Positions 37,965-46,701 of a stretch of 64,000 nt of DNA are shown here, in pieces. Source of the DNA: Azospirillum doebereinerae. GTDB lineage: Bacteria; Pseudomonadota; Alphaproteobacteria; Azospirillales; Azospirillaceae. A model generated the notes under the pieces. That model had not been told where the DNA came from and made no database searches. It saw nothing but the letters and a program-made list of their open reading frames with translations. Each line of letters begins with the position of its first letter. Within the stretch, counting starts at the first letter, position 1. The translations under genes were made by a program, and so were the position numbers. The DNA lies in contig NZ_RZIJ01000001.1 in NCBI RefSeq assembly GCF_003989665.1, positions 248,001 to 312,000 on the forward strand, read 5' to 3'.

Positions 37965-38473
37965 GAGATGATCCTCGCTGTTTCTTCGATCTTTTTATTC
38001 GATTCCTGAATTCTGGAGAATCGATGGAATCTCGGTTCAGCCTTTCCCCCAGCGTGGGAACCAGTTTTCCCCGAAGAACCCATGGCGGTTTTCGCGAATG
38101 ACTCCGCGGTCAGAGGAGCGCGACGACACCGGCCGGCGTCGGCGAGGGCGCGGAACAGGTCCAGACCTTCCTGACCCGCGAGATCGCGCGCAACCATCAG
38201 GACGCACGCGACGCGCATGAGCGTTGGCTCGACTGGAAGTACCCGCCGAGCGCGGCGGGGGGCGACCTCGTGGACCGGACATCCAACGGCACCGCCACGG
38301 CCGGACACCGCGTCACCTCCAGACGCCGAATGGGACCGGAGCGAGAGATCACTGGCGCATAGAAGATTCAGCACCAAATTCCCGCACTTTTCCTGCGATC
38401 TGAGGGACGCCCGAAATCGCCGGACCGAAATACGCCCCGGCGGCGATGGTGCCGTCACATCCAAGGTGATGCG

Positions 38474-38779
38474 ATGCGAAAGGTGCTGCCGACCAACATC
38501 TCGAAACGATGCCTCACGATCGATGAGGCCGCCGAGTACGTCGGTCTGTCCGCACCCTCCTTTGAGAGGGCGATCCAGGCCGGGCTCTACCCGCCTCCGC
38601 TCCCGCTCAACCGAGCCGGAATCGCGCGAAACGTCTGGGACCTTCGAGCGCTCGATCACGCCCTCGACGGACTCAGCGGACTGAGCAAAGATTCCGCTGG
38701 GACCGCATCGCACGCCAAGACGAAGCTCACGGAGTCCATCAATGCGCGTAAGGCTGCGCTACGTAACCGAGCGGCGTAA
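38474..38779 (+). CDS. AlpA/excisionase-like DNA-binding protein
   Basis: 101 residues with a MerR/HTH_17-type helix-turn-helix: CLTIDEAAEYVGLSAPSFERAIQAGLYPPPL (about 13-43, key elements DEAAEYVGLS and FERAI). Small proteins of this type act as excisionases or activators of the adjacent integrase. Its 3' end overlaps the integrase gene by 38 bp. Its position directly before the integrase supports a recombination directionality role. Confidence 0.75.
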   Translation: MRKVLPTNISKRCLTIDEAAEYVGLSAPSFERAIQAGLYPPPLPLNRAGIARNVWDLRALDHALDGLSGLSKDSAGTASHAKTKLTESINARKAALRNRAA

Positions 38780-39788
38780 CGCCAACGGCACGTCAAGGTG
38801 GTATTGGGATCGCGATGGCCATCCGCTGTGCCGATTGCCGGACGACCCGGTGAAGCGGTTCGCACGGGCCGAGCAGCTCAACGCACAAGCTGACCGCGCT
38901 GCCGCTGGCGTGCAGGTGGTGGCGGAGGGTAGCATCGCATGGGTCATCGGCAAGTATAAGGAGAGCAAATCCTACGGTAAGCTGTCGGCGGGCACGCTGA
39001 AGTACTACAATCGCTTTCTGGACGACATATGCGAACTCGGTCCCGGCCTGCCGTTCGAGGTGTTCGACCGCCGCATGGTCCTCGACTTCATCGAAACCTA
39101 TGAGGGAATCGGCGATGACCGGAAGGTCGCCGCCGTGCTCCGCAACCTGTTCAAAACGGCGCAGTACTGGCGGATCGTCCCGGACAACCACGCTTCCAAA
39201 CTCGATCTCTCGGCGCCGGCGGCCCGCGAGCGCATCTGGTCCGAAGAGGAGATCGCCGCCTGGCTCAAGGCCGCGGCGTCGCACCCGCGCGGCGAGGCCA
39301 TGATCACCGCGTTCCATCTGCTGCACTACGTCGCCCAGCGCCCAATCGACATGCTCAAGATGGGTTGGTCGCATCTGCGGTCGGGCGCCGCCCTCGTCCG
39401 CCAGCAAAAAACCAACAAGCTGGTCGAAGTGCCGTGTCACTCGGCGCTGGCCGCGCACCTGGAGAACCTCCGGCCAACGGCCACCACCATCGTCGCGTAC
39501 AACAGCAAGTCGGTGAGCTACCCGGCGTTCAACGCTGCCTTCCGGGAGATCCTGGCCAAGGCCGGCCTCGCCGACTCCGGGCTGCAGGCGCGCGACCTGC
39601 GGCGTACGGCCTGCGTGCGCATGGCCGAGGCTGGAGCAACCGAGACACAGATCAGCGCCGTATCCGGACACAACATCCAGACGACGCGGCAAATCCTCGA
39701 GACGTACCTGCCACGCACGGGCGCGATGGCTCGGGCGGCCATCAAAAAGTGGGAGAAGGCGGAACGTCGCCGGAACAAGAAAGTCTAA
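38742..39788 (+). CDS. Tyrosine integrase of island 1
   Basis: 348 residues. The core-binding domain covers about 65-165, followed by the catalytic domain with Arg in HYVAQRPIDMLKM, the RDLRRTACVRMAEAGATETQISAVSGH stretch (box II, with Arg where His is usual at its start; quoted in outline) and Tyr in ILETYLPRTG. The stop codon overlaps a palindromic terminator, and the glnA-tail repeat follows 60 bp later. It presumably catalyses recombination at the glnA 3' end. Confidence 0.93.
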   Translation: MRVRLRYVTERRNANGTSRWYWDRDGHPLCRLPDDPVKRFARAEQLNAQADRAAAGVQVVAEGSIAWVIGKYKESKSYGKLSAGTLKYYNRFLDDICELGPGLPFEVFDRRMVLDFIETYEGIGDDRKVAAVLRNLFKTAQYWRIVPDNHASKLDLSAPAARERIWSEEEIAAWLKAAASHPRGEAMITAFHLLHYVAQRPIDMLKMGWSHLRSGAALVRQQKTNKLVEVPCHSALAAHLENLRPTATTIVAYNSKSVSYPAFNAAFREILAKAGLADSGLQARDLRRTACVRMAEAGATETQISAVSGHNIQTTRQILETYLPRTGAMARAAIKKWEKAERRRNKKV

Positions 39789-39801
39789 CGCGTTAGACTT
39801 T
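39780..39801. terminator. Palindromic terminator at the integrase stop codon
   Basis: A perfect 22-bp palindrome (half AAAGTCTAACG) overlapping the integrase stop and followed by TT. It contains GTCTAACG in both orientations; one more copy lies at 8296-8303 near the left end of the island, so it may double as an integrase arm site. Confidence 0.6.
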
Positions 39802-39847
39802 TTCTGCTCCAAAACCAAGTGAATTCAATGCGTTCAAGGTCGAAGAG

Positions 39848-39875
39848 GAGTACAAGATGTACTACAGCGTTTGAT
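39848..39875 (+). repeat. glnA 3'-end repeat, copy 2 (junction of islands 1 and 2)
   Basis: 25 of 28 positions match 8176-8203. It encodes [12 protein letters not shown] with TAC, AGC and GTT codons. In-frame codons upstream read [14 protein letters not shown], so resemblance to the glnA tail extends slightly further left. Confidence 0.88.
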
Positions 39876-39919
39876 CGGAGCGTTGATTCTGCTGGGCTTT
39901 CAGCCGTCGTCCTAGCGAT

Positions 39920-39942
39920 GGTGTGACAGCCCGGTGGTACAG
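39920..39942. repeat. Arm-type integrase sites at left end of island 2
   Basis: GGTGTGACAG (39920-39929) and GGTGGTACAG (39933-39942), 13 bp apart. GGTGGTACAG recurs three times with the same 13-bp period at 52668-52703. Confidence 0.65.
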
Positions 39943-39947
39943 TCAAG

Positions 39948-39981
39948 AGCCACCCTCGGGGGAACCTGGGGGTGGCTTTTG
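39948..39981 (+). terminator. Terminator at left end of island 2
   Basis: Stem AGCCACCC/GGGTGGCT around a G-rich loop, followed by TTTTGTC. It sits 72 bp after the second glnA-tail repeat, the position a glnA terminator would take if this island were leftmost. Confidence 0.75.
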
Positions 39982-40132
39982 TCGTGTCCGTTTTCTGATT
40001 TAACACAGGAAGATACGCCTTCTCCATCCATGGAGAAGTTGTAGAAATCCACCGTGCGTTTTCTTCGGGGAGTAGACCTAAGCTAACCATCGCGCTAGGA
40101 TCGAACCCCAACCTCATTGGCAGATCAACATC

Positions 40133-41569
40133 GTGACCACTCAATTATCTTTAGAACTTGTTGTCCCAGATAGATTTGAAGGGCTGCGAAAAAGAGCCCC
40201 GCATCAATTAAATTCGATCATCGAACCCGTTGACGAAGGGCTTCAGCGCATCGACGCGCTATTCAGGGATATGCGCGCTTCTGACCGGGGTGGCTTTTTA
40301 CTTCTACGAGGTGCATCTGGCGCGGGAAAATCGACATTCCTCCATACTGTTGGAATGTTTCGAGAAAGCGTAGAGTCAATGTCAATTGACCCCCGAGCAA
40401 ACGTTCGGGAAACTTTACATAACCTTCCCGCTTCAAATGCTGCTCTACGAATTATAGTTCTGGAAGAGCGAGAAGCGCTGCGGGATATTTCCGTACAAGA
40501 GCTTGAAAGAGATCTTCATGCAATAAATGGCTTCATTCGGTCAACGCATGGAGAGCGCTGCCTAATCGTTTGGCCGTGCAACACGGAGGAACTTCAAGCC
40601 CGCATTGTTGAGCAGGCATACCAAATCGGGGCTGATGCTCTCCTAGGCATTGGAGAGCCGGTATTTCATTTCTCCGGCCCGCGAAAAGATCAATTCCGGC
40701 GCATAGCAGAACGCACTGTCGCAGTGCTAAATGAAGGCGCTTCACTTGCAGATCTAGGCATATCAGATAGCGATATAGATAATCTAATTATCAAATCAGG
40801 AACAGTCGGGACCTTACTAGGTCATTTGCGTAATGAAATATTTCGAAAGAGAGGGAATGTTGAATCACTACTTGCTAAAGAACAATGCAAACTTTGGATC
40901 ATTGTAGCCGCCGGAAACGATCCAGACCGAGATGTGGCAGCTCTTACAAGAGGGCAATATGCTGCAATTGATATTGAACGTCTAATGTCATCGACAGATG
41001 CCAACATCGTCCAAGATCTCAAGGCTTACCCTGATAGACTTGGAATACTTGGCATGGTTCTTGATGCAAAAATATTCCATCTGCCAATGTTAACCGCACT
41101 AGATATTGCGAGGCAATTCGCCAACACTGACTTGCGATCTCGTATGCAACAGGCAAATCTTGCGGATCGTGCCACGCCAAATTGCAAAGCTCTTGAGCGT
41201 TTGGAAAACACAGACCTTGCACGCGTGATGAATTCTGGTGCCCAAGGAACAATGAGCCCCGGGGGAAAACCAGGCTCAAATACTGAGCAAGCATTTAAGA
41301 AACTAGTTTCAATAGCGCAATCCTCCGACACTGCCATCAACAGAGCCGTTGCCGAAGCGCTACTATCTGCAAAATATATATCTTCCTATGAAGTTGAAAA
41401 AGATCTTGGGAAAGGGCTTAAGCGCCGCACCGACATCTATTGCCCGACCCCTTCGGGAGCCATCCGCATAGAGTTAATGTGGAGATCAAGAACAAGTCGC
41501 GCGGAAATTGCTAACTATGTTTTGACTAAACTTTACAACTACGGAAGAGCAATTGAATTCCTAGAATAA
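40133..41569 (+). CDS. P-loop ATPase with possible C-terminal nuclease-fold domain
   Basis: 478 residues from a GTG at 40133. Walker A is LRGASGAGKSTF (~57-68), with IIVLEEREAL (~103) as a possible Walker B and LIVWPCNTEEL after it, giving an AAA/STAND-like NTPase core. The C-terminal ~80 residues (SSYEVEKDLGKGLKRRTDIYCP and IRIELMWRS, then ANYVLTKLYNYG) have an E-x-D-x-E spacing suggestive of a PD-(D/E)XK fold, but the usual Lys is not clear. The gene is strongly AT-rich relative to the core genome. It is alone between two terminators. A single-gene defence NTPase is a reasonable guess. Confidence 0.68.
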   Translation: MTTQLSLELVVPDRFEGLRKRAPHQLNSIIEPVDEGLQRIDALFRDMRASDRGGFLLLRGASGAGKSTFLHTVGMFRESVESMSIDPRANVRETLHNLPASNAALRIIVLEEREALRDISVQELERDLHAINGFIRSTHGERCLIVWPCNTEELQARIVEQAYQIGADALLGIGEPVFHFSGPRKDQFRRIAERTVAVLNEGASLADLGISDSDIDNLIIKSGTVGTLLGHLRNEIFRKRGNVESLLAKEQCKLWIIVAAGNDPDRDVAALTRGQYAAIDIERLMSSTDANIVQDLKAYPDRLGILGMVLDAKIFHLPMLTALDIARQFANTDLRSRMQQANLADRATPNCKALERLENTDLARVMNSGAQGTMSPGGKPGSNTEQAFKKLVSIAQSSDTAINRAVAEALLSAKYISSYEVEKDLGKGLKRRTDIYCPTPSGAIRIELMWRSRTSRAEIANYVLTKLYNYGRAIEFLE

Positions 41570-41627
41570 TAATTATTGTTTTGGAATAATGATAAACTCT
41601 ACACAAAGCCATGCCGAACTTCTTTCA

Positions 41628-41651
41628 GACCCCGGCTTTCACACCGGGGTC
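41628..41651 (-). terminator. Terminator of the virion-like gene
   Basis: Stem GACCCCGG/CCGGGGTC with an 8-nt loop, 9 bp after the stop of the minus-strand 41660-45226 gene. It may also stop the convergent ATPase transcript. Confidence 0.65.
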
Positions 41652-41659
41652 CACTTCCT

Positions 41660-44600
41660 TTACTCCCTCAACGCCTCCAGGCGGTTCCGCTGGTGTTGAA
41701 CATAGTGGTCCCAAAGACTCTCATGCTCCCTCACCATTTCCCCCTCTGCGGCCTTGCGGTAGGCACCGATCAAGCCACGGATGAGCGTGATGCGGCTCCC
41801 ATCATAGTCCGCGTTTCCGTCCGTGGCCTTCAGGTAAGCCGGAGACTGAACCAAATCCTCAAGCCGCTCCTTCAGGGTCATCCCCTGTATCTTGAGCGTT
41901 CCCGAGAGTTCCTGAAGCCGGTCATAGGCGGATTGCTTCCCGTTCACCTTGTAGTCCGTAAGGTCGAAATCTCCCCACGTCCTGTTGGGAGGGCGGAAGG
42001 CAGACCTGTTGATCTGCGTCACCCGCGCAATCTCGTCAGCGACACCATCGGCCTTCCACGATGAGAAGGCGAAGGGTGACAGCCAATTAGGACCAAGCGA
42101 AGTGGGAACCTCGATCTTCTCCCCGAGGAGGTTCCGCTGTGGGTCGAGGTTTTCCGAGTGCCCCGGCAGACGCGCCTTGATGGCGTCGAGGGTGGAGCGC
42201 ACCTCCCGCATGTAGGCATCGCCCTTGAAGGTGTTGACCACGCTGGGGACGTAGGACCCCGCCTGATTGAACCACCAGCGCTCCACCTTCCTGTCCGGCT
42301 GGGCGAAGGCGTTGAGGGCGTTCACAAGCCCCTGAAGGTAGGACTTGGGGTTCAGGTTGTCGGCCAGGGCCACGGTTGCCGCCATGGCCGTCTCTTCAAG
42401 GTCCCGCTCGCCAACCTGCCCGGCAACCTCTGCGAAGTCCGCAGCGATACCAAGGAAGGTGCTGAAGGGGTCGAGGCGCTTGAACGAGGTGTAGTGGGCA
42501 ATCCCCTTCTCATCGACGGTGACGACGCTGTACGGCTGCCACCCCGTTTCCAGCTTCCGTTTCCGAAGATCCGAGTCGGCCGGGCCACCGCCGGTCAACC
42601 GCCCCTCCACCGTCAGCATGTAGGCCGCCGACCATAGCCCACCTCCGGTCAGCATCTTCGCCCGAGCCAGGGCCGCCCGCTGTCCTCCCGCCCGCATGTC
42701 CTGCATGTACTGCGCCTGAAGGAGATTGATCCCCGGCGTTCTCTGCCAGACATACCGCATGATATTTGTTGGTGTACGAACAAATGGCAGGATCGGGCGT
42801 AGCAGCGGATGGTTGTTGACGACTCGGCTAACACTGCTGCCGAAGGTGCCGGGAAGAAGGTCTTGCGAGAACGTCACCTCACGGGCCGCCTGGAGGGCTT
42901 CCCGGTTGGTCGCCGCGCCGGTTGGATTGAAGGCCCGTTTGAACTCCTTCGCAACCCACGCCTTCAAGGCATCGCCGCTCTTGCCTTGGTCGATCCCCTG
43001 CCGCATGAGCGTCGAGTAGACGTTCCCCCGATAGGCCACCTGCTTGAAGAACTCATCGGTGGACAGCATCAGGCGCGACGGGAGACGGACCATCGTTCCA
43101 AGCCCATCGGTCACCGCAGCGGCCATTTCGTTCTCGATCCCGAGGTTGCGGGAAGAGATGGCGTAGCGGCTGCCTTCGATCACCTCATTCGCTGGATCGA
43201 GGATGTTCCTCCCGTTCTTCAGGGCTGCCGCCGCCATCTCCAGGCTATCGAACAGGCTTTGGGCCATGCCGGAATAGACCCGCACCCCATCCATCATCAT
43301 TGCCCGGTCCCCGTGAATGGCCCCGGCAAAGGCCCTCTCGGCGGGGTTGGCAAGGGCCGTTGCAAGATTGCCCATGGTGTTGACCATGAGCGTCTTCGGT
43401 CCCGAGAGGATGGCGTTGATCCAATACTCGTTGTGGGCGTCGATGAGCTTCCCGACCATGGACCCACGGGCCAAGGCCGCCAGCTTTCCAGGGTCGCCAC
43501 CCGCGAGGATCAACCGGGAAGCCAGCTTACGAGCCGCATCGCTAGCCGCAGGATCGCCCAACTGAGCGATGTTGCGGACCATATTCTCATCCACCCCCAC
43601 GGGGAGGCGCATCGAGTTCAAGGCACGCGCAATGTTGGTCTGCACGCCCTTGTACATAGCCTGAACTTCACCGAAGAGTTGGGCATGACGGACCATCTCG
43701 GCCTCGGCGGTTGCCATCGAGCCGAACTGCCCAGGCACGCCGTTGTCCACCAACTGAGCGAGCCGATAGGTCTTATCGGAGAGGGTGGTGAGGAACATCC
43801 GATAGGCGGTCACCGTGCTGTCCAGATGCTTCAAGTCCATGCTTTGATCCTGAAGCCGCCGCATGAGGATGTTCGGATCGTCCCCGGTGATGTCCGCGAG
43901 TCGTTCCGCGTTCCTCCGCACGTTCGCCAGCGAGCGGACACCCTCGGCATTTCCGCCCTTCACCTTCAAGGTCTGCTCTTGGATGACGGAGGACATAGAG
44001 TTGACCGCCGCCTTAACCTTGTCCTCACTGTCCAGGGCGTTGAAATTGAAGTCGATGCCCTCCATGAAGTCATCGGGTTCAAAGCCCGGCCGCGAGTTCG
44101 GCCCCATGTTCTCCTCAAGATACCCGAGGCGTTCACGGAAGCGGGACACGGCGGTGTCATCCATGAAGACCGGCGGCTTGGCCGTGGCCTTGGGTGTAGT
44201 CGCTATACCTTCCTTGGTCGCGTCGGTGGGACCGGCGGTGCCCGCGTCGGTGTCCACCTTCGGCCGAACCTGTTCATGGATGCTGTCCGCCCTCGGGCCA
44301 CCGCCGTCCAACGGGAGTTCAAGCTGTGTGGCCTCAAGCTCCAACTTCGGAGCAACCTGCTCGGCCTCACGGGCAACCGCTTCAGCCGTCGCTGTGTCAC
44401 CCGCGCGGAGGGCCTTCACGGCTTTCGCCATGAGGAAGACACCTTCCGCAGCGGTGCCCAGCATCAGGCCCTCCAGGGCGTTCTTGAAGCGCCCTTCTGC
44501 TTCCCCATCCTCGGGCTTGGCGGACAGGTAGCGGGTGACGGTGTTGTCGAGGAGCGGATAGCTCTCCCGCAGGTTCGACAGCCGGTCCTCATAGGGGTCA

Positions 44601-45226
44601 GCCGCGAAAGCATCCGAGAGGGCACCAGCGCCCGCCGCCGTGGCGAACTTCCCGGCGGTCCCGAGGGTGGACAGAGCGGTGTTGCCGAGGACAGCCGCCT
44701 CTCCCGCCGCCCGTACCCCGGTGACCAGTCGCATCCCACCGACGAACCCCGTTAGGAACCGCGACACGTCTTTCACCAGATTGCCGGTGGTGGACGTGGG
44801 GTCCGCAAGGGTGTCCCAGACCTTCAGGCTGTTGCCCTCGGGCATAGTGTCGGGGTGATAGGAGACGATCCCGTCCGGTCCACCGAAGTGGATCGACCCC
44901 AGCGGCACCTTGCTTTCCATGTATTGCGCCGCCGAGAAGGCCGCATCGGACACGTTGTTGACGGCGCTGGTGACACCCTTCGCGATGGCGCGGGGGGCTT
45001 CGGCGATGCCCGTCCCGATGTCGGAGAGGACGGAACCGGCAGTGTCGAGGATGCCACCCTGCTGTGGTGCTTCTGTGGCGTGCGCCGCTTGAACGGCCTG
45101 GAGAAGCGCAAGCTCCTCAGGGTCGGTGGTGAGCGCTTGATCCGAGGTGTCGTTCTGCTGAGCGACGCGGACGGCATCCAGAAGCGCCGCCTCATCATCG
45201 GGCATGAGGGATTCATTTTTCATCAT
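41660..45226 (-). CDS. Orphan phage virion/DNA-ejection-like protein
   Basis: 1188 residues. The N-terminal ~230 are small-residue-rich amphipathic helices (DTAGSVLSDIGTGIAEAPRA, GMRLVTGVRAAGEAAVLGN). The middle is helical, and the last ~450 carry FKRAFNPTGAATNREALQ, LLRPILPFVRTPTNIMRYVW, KRLDPFSTFLGIAADFAE and TLKERLEDLVQSP. These patterns are seen in large internal virion or injection proteins of podovirus-like phages and related polyvalent proteins. The gene is intact but no other structural gene is near. Assignment to a family is from pattern memory; function in the island is unknown. Confidence 0.68.
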   Translation of the reverse strand: MMKNESLMPDDEAALLDAVRVAQQNDTSDQALTTDPEELALLQAVQAAHATEAPQQGGILDTAGSVLSDIGTGIAEAPRAIAKGVTSAVNNVSDAAFSAAQYMESKVPLGSIHFGGPDGIVSYHPDTMPEGNSLKVWDTLADPTSTTGNLVKDVSRFLTGFVGGMRLVTGVRAAGEAAVLGNTALSTLGTAGKFATAAGAGALSDAFAADPYEDRLSNLRESYPLLDNTVTRYLSAKPEDGEAEGRFKNALEGLMLGTAAEGVFLMAKAVKALRAGDTATAEAVAREAEQVAPKLELEATQLELPLDGGGPRADSIHEQVRPKVDTDAGTAGPTDATKEGIATTPKATAKPPVFMDDTAVSRFRERLGYLEENMGPNSRPGFEPDDFMEGIDFNFNALDSEDKVKAAVNSMSSVIQEQTLKVKGGNAEGVRSLANVRRNAERLADITGDDPNILMRRLQDQSMDLKHLDSTVTAYRMFLTTLSDKTYRLAQLVDNGVPGQFGSMATAEAEMVRHAQLFGEVQAMYKGVQTNIARALNSMRLPVGVDENMVRNIAQLGDPAASDAARKLASRLILAGGDPGKLAALARGSMVGKLIDAHNEYWINAILSGPKTLMVNTMGNLATALANPAERAFAGAIHGDRAMMMDGVRVYSGMAQSLFDSLEMAAAALKNGRNILDPANEVIEGSRYAISSRNLGIENEMAAAVTDGLGTMVRLPSRLMLSTDEFFKQVAYRGNVYSTLMRQGIDQGKSGDALKAWVAKEFKRAFNPTGAATNREALQAAREVTFSQDLLPGTFGSSVSRVVNNHPLLRPILPFVRTPTNIMRYVWQRTPGINLLQAQYMQDMRAGGQRAALARAKMLTGGGLWSAAYMLTVEGRLTGGGPADSDLRKRKLETGWQPYSVVTVDEKGIAHYTSFKRLDPFSTFLGIAADFAEVAGQVGERDLEETAMAATVALADNLNPKSYLQGLVNALNAFAQPDRKVERWWFNQAGSYVPSVVNTFKGDAYMREVRSTLDAIKARLPGHSENLDPQRNLLGEKIEVPTSLGPNWLSPFAFSSWKADGVADEIARVTQINRSAFRPPNRTWGDFDLTDYKVNGKQSAYDRLQELSGTLKIQGMTLKERLEDLVQSPAYLKATDGNADYDGSRITLIRGLIGAYRKAAEGEMVREHESLWDHYVQHQRNRLEALRE

Positions 45227-45325
45227 TGTCTAATGTTCCTGAGCGTGCGTGTGCGTCGCCTCCCGCCGTGCTGACGGGAACGTTGGGGAGGGCGACGGGA
45301 TGAAGTGAAGGAAGCGGACGGGACT

Positions 45326-45417
45326 TGCTGCGGTGGCGCCGAGGAAAGCGACAGACGGTCGCCCTGTCTCTTCCCCATGGATTCGCCTTGAGGGACACAG
45401 GCGACGCCACCGCAGCA
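45326..45417. other. Large structured inverted repeat upstream of the virion-like gene
   Basis: Arms TGCTGCGGTGGCG (45326-45338) and its exact complement (45405-45417). A second inner pairing GTCGCC.TGTCTC (45358-45370) with GGGACACAGGCGAC (45392-45405) lies directly inside, giving a long interrupted hairpin. It could be a structured RNA leader, an origin or a packaging site. The rest of 45227-45446 shows no clear gene. Confidence 0.5.
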
Positions 45418-45446
45418 GCGGAAACGACATTCCCGAGGATGGGGCT

Positions 45447-45731
45447 TCAGTGGCCTAGAGGTTTGCAGCCCGACCATGGACGGTGGGGCACGAAAGCGGG
45501 GCCACCACAGTTCCGCTCATGAACCGACAGCTTGGCCGCTCGATGGACGGACGGGATGACCAGGGCGGGAACCGTGTCCCGGTAGACGGTCAGGGATTCA
45601 TCGCCATGGCCTAGCCTGACCAGTTCACGGCAGAGGTCAAGAACGGGGCTTCCCCGCTCCCCGACAGTGACGGAGAGGGCAAGCGCGGGCATTTCGGCCC
45701 GGTTGGAGCCGATCAAGGTGGCAGACAGCAT
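45447..45731 (-). CDS. Small conserved hypothetical protein
   Basis: 94 residues with the pattern MLSATLIGSNRAEMPALALSV, SPVLDLCRELVRLGHGDESL, TVYRDTVPALVIPSVHRAAKL and a C-terminal PW. I recall similar small proteins on rhizobial and Azospirillum mobile elements. Function unknown. A GGGAG site precedes the ATG, and a copy of the 17-bp motif lies 48 bp upstream. Confidence 0.6.
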   Translation of the reverse strand: MLSATLIGSNRAEMPALALSVTVGERGSPVLDLCRELVRLGHGDESLTVYRDTVPALVIPSVHRAAKLSVHERNCGGPAFVPHRPWSGCKPLGH

Positions 45732-45778
45732 GTTTTCAGGGAGTTCCTTGGGAGCGACCGAAGGGGTTCCGCGCGGTC

Positions 45779-45795
45779 AGTATAGTGACTACACC
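45779..45795 (-). promoter_or_regulatory. 17-bp motif, copy 1 (phage-type promoter candidate)
   Basis: AGTATAGTGACTACACC on plus; on minus it reads GGTGTAGTCACTATACT, 48 bp upstream of the 45731 start. Contains TCACTATA, as in the T7 promoter, and TATACT that could also be a sigma-70 -10 box. Confidence 0.6.
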
Positions 45796-45909
45796 GAGGG
45801 AAACGGACGGACGGGGCAAAAAGTACGGCCGTAAGTTATAGAAGGGAAACTGAGGTGGAAGACCGGGAGCAAGGAAAGTAGGCGGTAGCAAAGAAAGTAG
45901 GGTCGTAAG

Positions 45910-46614
45910 TTAAGAAGATGCAGACACCCTGAAGCGGATTTTCTCGATGCCGCTTAGGCTATAGCCAGCGAGTTCCGCCAGTTCTTCATTGGGGAGATAG
46001 GGGTGGTGCTTGAGAAGCCAAGATAGCTTTGCCTTCTTCCCACTCTGTCTCAACACCTCCGTCTTGATTCCCTCATAGTCAAGACACCAAAGAATGTCTG
46101 TCAGCTTCTCGGGATAGAAGACGGGAAAGACACAGGATCGGTTGAATCCCTCAAGGTGCCCTATCCGGTTGTCGGGTGAGACGTTGTGCCCGAATTCTCC
46201 GTCAAAGGCTTCATCGGTAACCATCATCCTGTTCTGCGTTCCACCATAGGGAACAAGCTCAAGGAAGCCATGAGAGACGAGAAGTGAGACAAGAGTGGAA
46301 CGGCGCATGGATTTATATTCAGATATTTCTCTCAACGTCATACCTACTCTGTTTCTTGATATCCGCCTCTTAAATCTCTCCTTCAACGCACCATAGGATG
46401 AAGAAGGGTCCATATAGCTGCGTTGATACTTTATGTCGTGATAGAACTCTTCGACCTCTTCCCTGTCTTCTCGAAACAGGGTGTCGATTATTCGTTCCAG
46501 CTTCATACGGTCAACAATGGCGGTCGCCATAGCGAGCCTTCGCTGATATTCGGGCATGGTCTTTACGGTGGAAGGCAGCGGGCGCGTGCTTTCCTCCCGC
46601 AGCATGAAACTCAC
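45910..46614 (-). CDS. Putative winged-helix protein of island 2
   Basis: 234 residues from GTG 46614 (ATG 46605 is an alternative). An HTH-like segment GMTLREISEYKSMRRSTLVSLLVSHGFLELV (about 98-128) and a second near the C-terminus (YLPNEELAELAGYSLSGIEKIRF) suggest DNA binding. No family is recognised. A copy of the 17-bp motif lies 53 bp upstream. Two direct repeats with core CGTAAGTTA flank the downstream side (about 45819-45840 and 45893-45913). Confidence 0.6.
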   Translation of the reverse strand: MSFMLREESTRPLPSTVKTMPEYQRRLAMATAIVDRMKLERIIDTLFREDREEVEEFYHDIKYQRSYMDPSSSYGALKERFKRRISRNRVGMTLREISEYKSMRRSTLVSLLVSHGFLELVPYGGTQNRMMVTDEAFDGEFGHNVSPDNRIGHLEGFNRSCVFPVFYPEKLTDILWCLDYEGIKTEVLRQSGKKAKLSWLLKHHPYLPNEELAELAGYSLSGIEKIRFRVSASS

Positions 46615-46666
46615 AGGACGGCCTTTCGGAAATCAGCGGTTTGATGGAAAGATGGGAGGTCGGATA

Positions 46667-46683
46667 AGTATAGCGACTACACC
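46667..46683 (-). promoter_or_regulatory. 17-bp motif, copy 2
   Basis: AGTATAGCGACTACACC, 16 of 17 positions identical to copy 1 and in the same orientation, 53 bp upstream of the 46614 start. Confidence 0.6.
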
Positions 46684-46701
46684 CGTTTTCTCCCCGGTGC
46701 C

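Larger units (their letters stand above)
8204..39875. mobile_element. Genomic island 1 in the glnA 3' end (carries a nested IME)
   Basis: Bounded by glnA-tail repeats 1 and 2 and ending with a tyrosine integrase (38742-39788) preceded by an AlpA/excisionase-like gene. Left cargo: type I restriction-modification operon, two unknown genes and a split Mrr-type gene. An 18.7-kb integrative mobilizable element is nested inside it. Removing the nested element leaves about 13 kb, most of it restriction functions. Boundaries are inferred from the repeats. Confidence 0.85.

Noticed and set aside
37961..38713. Minus-strand frame opposite the excisionase-like gene
   Set aside because: No ribosome site or family pattern; the plus-strand HTH gene explains the region better.
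42809..44755. Plus-strand frame opposite the virion-like gene
   Set aside because: Low-complexity translation with no motif; the minus-strand frame is longer and patterned.
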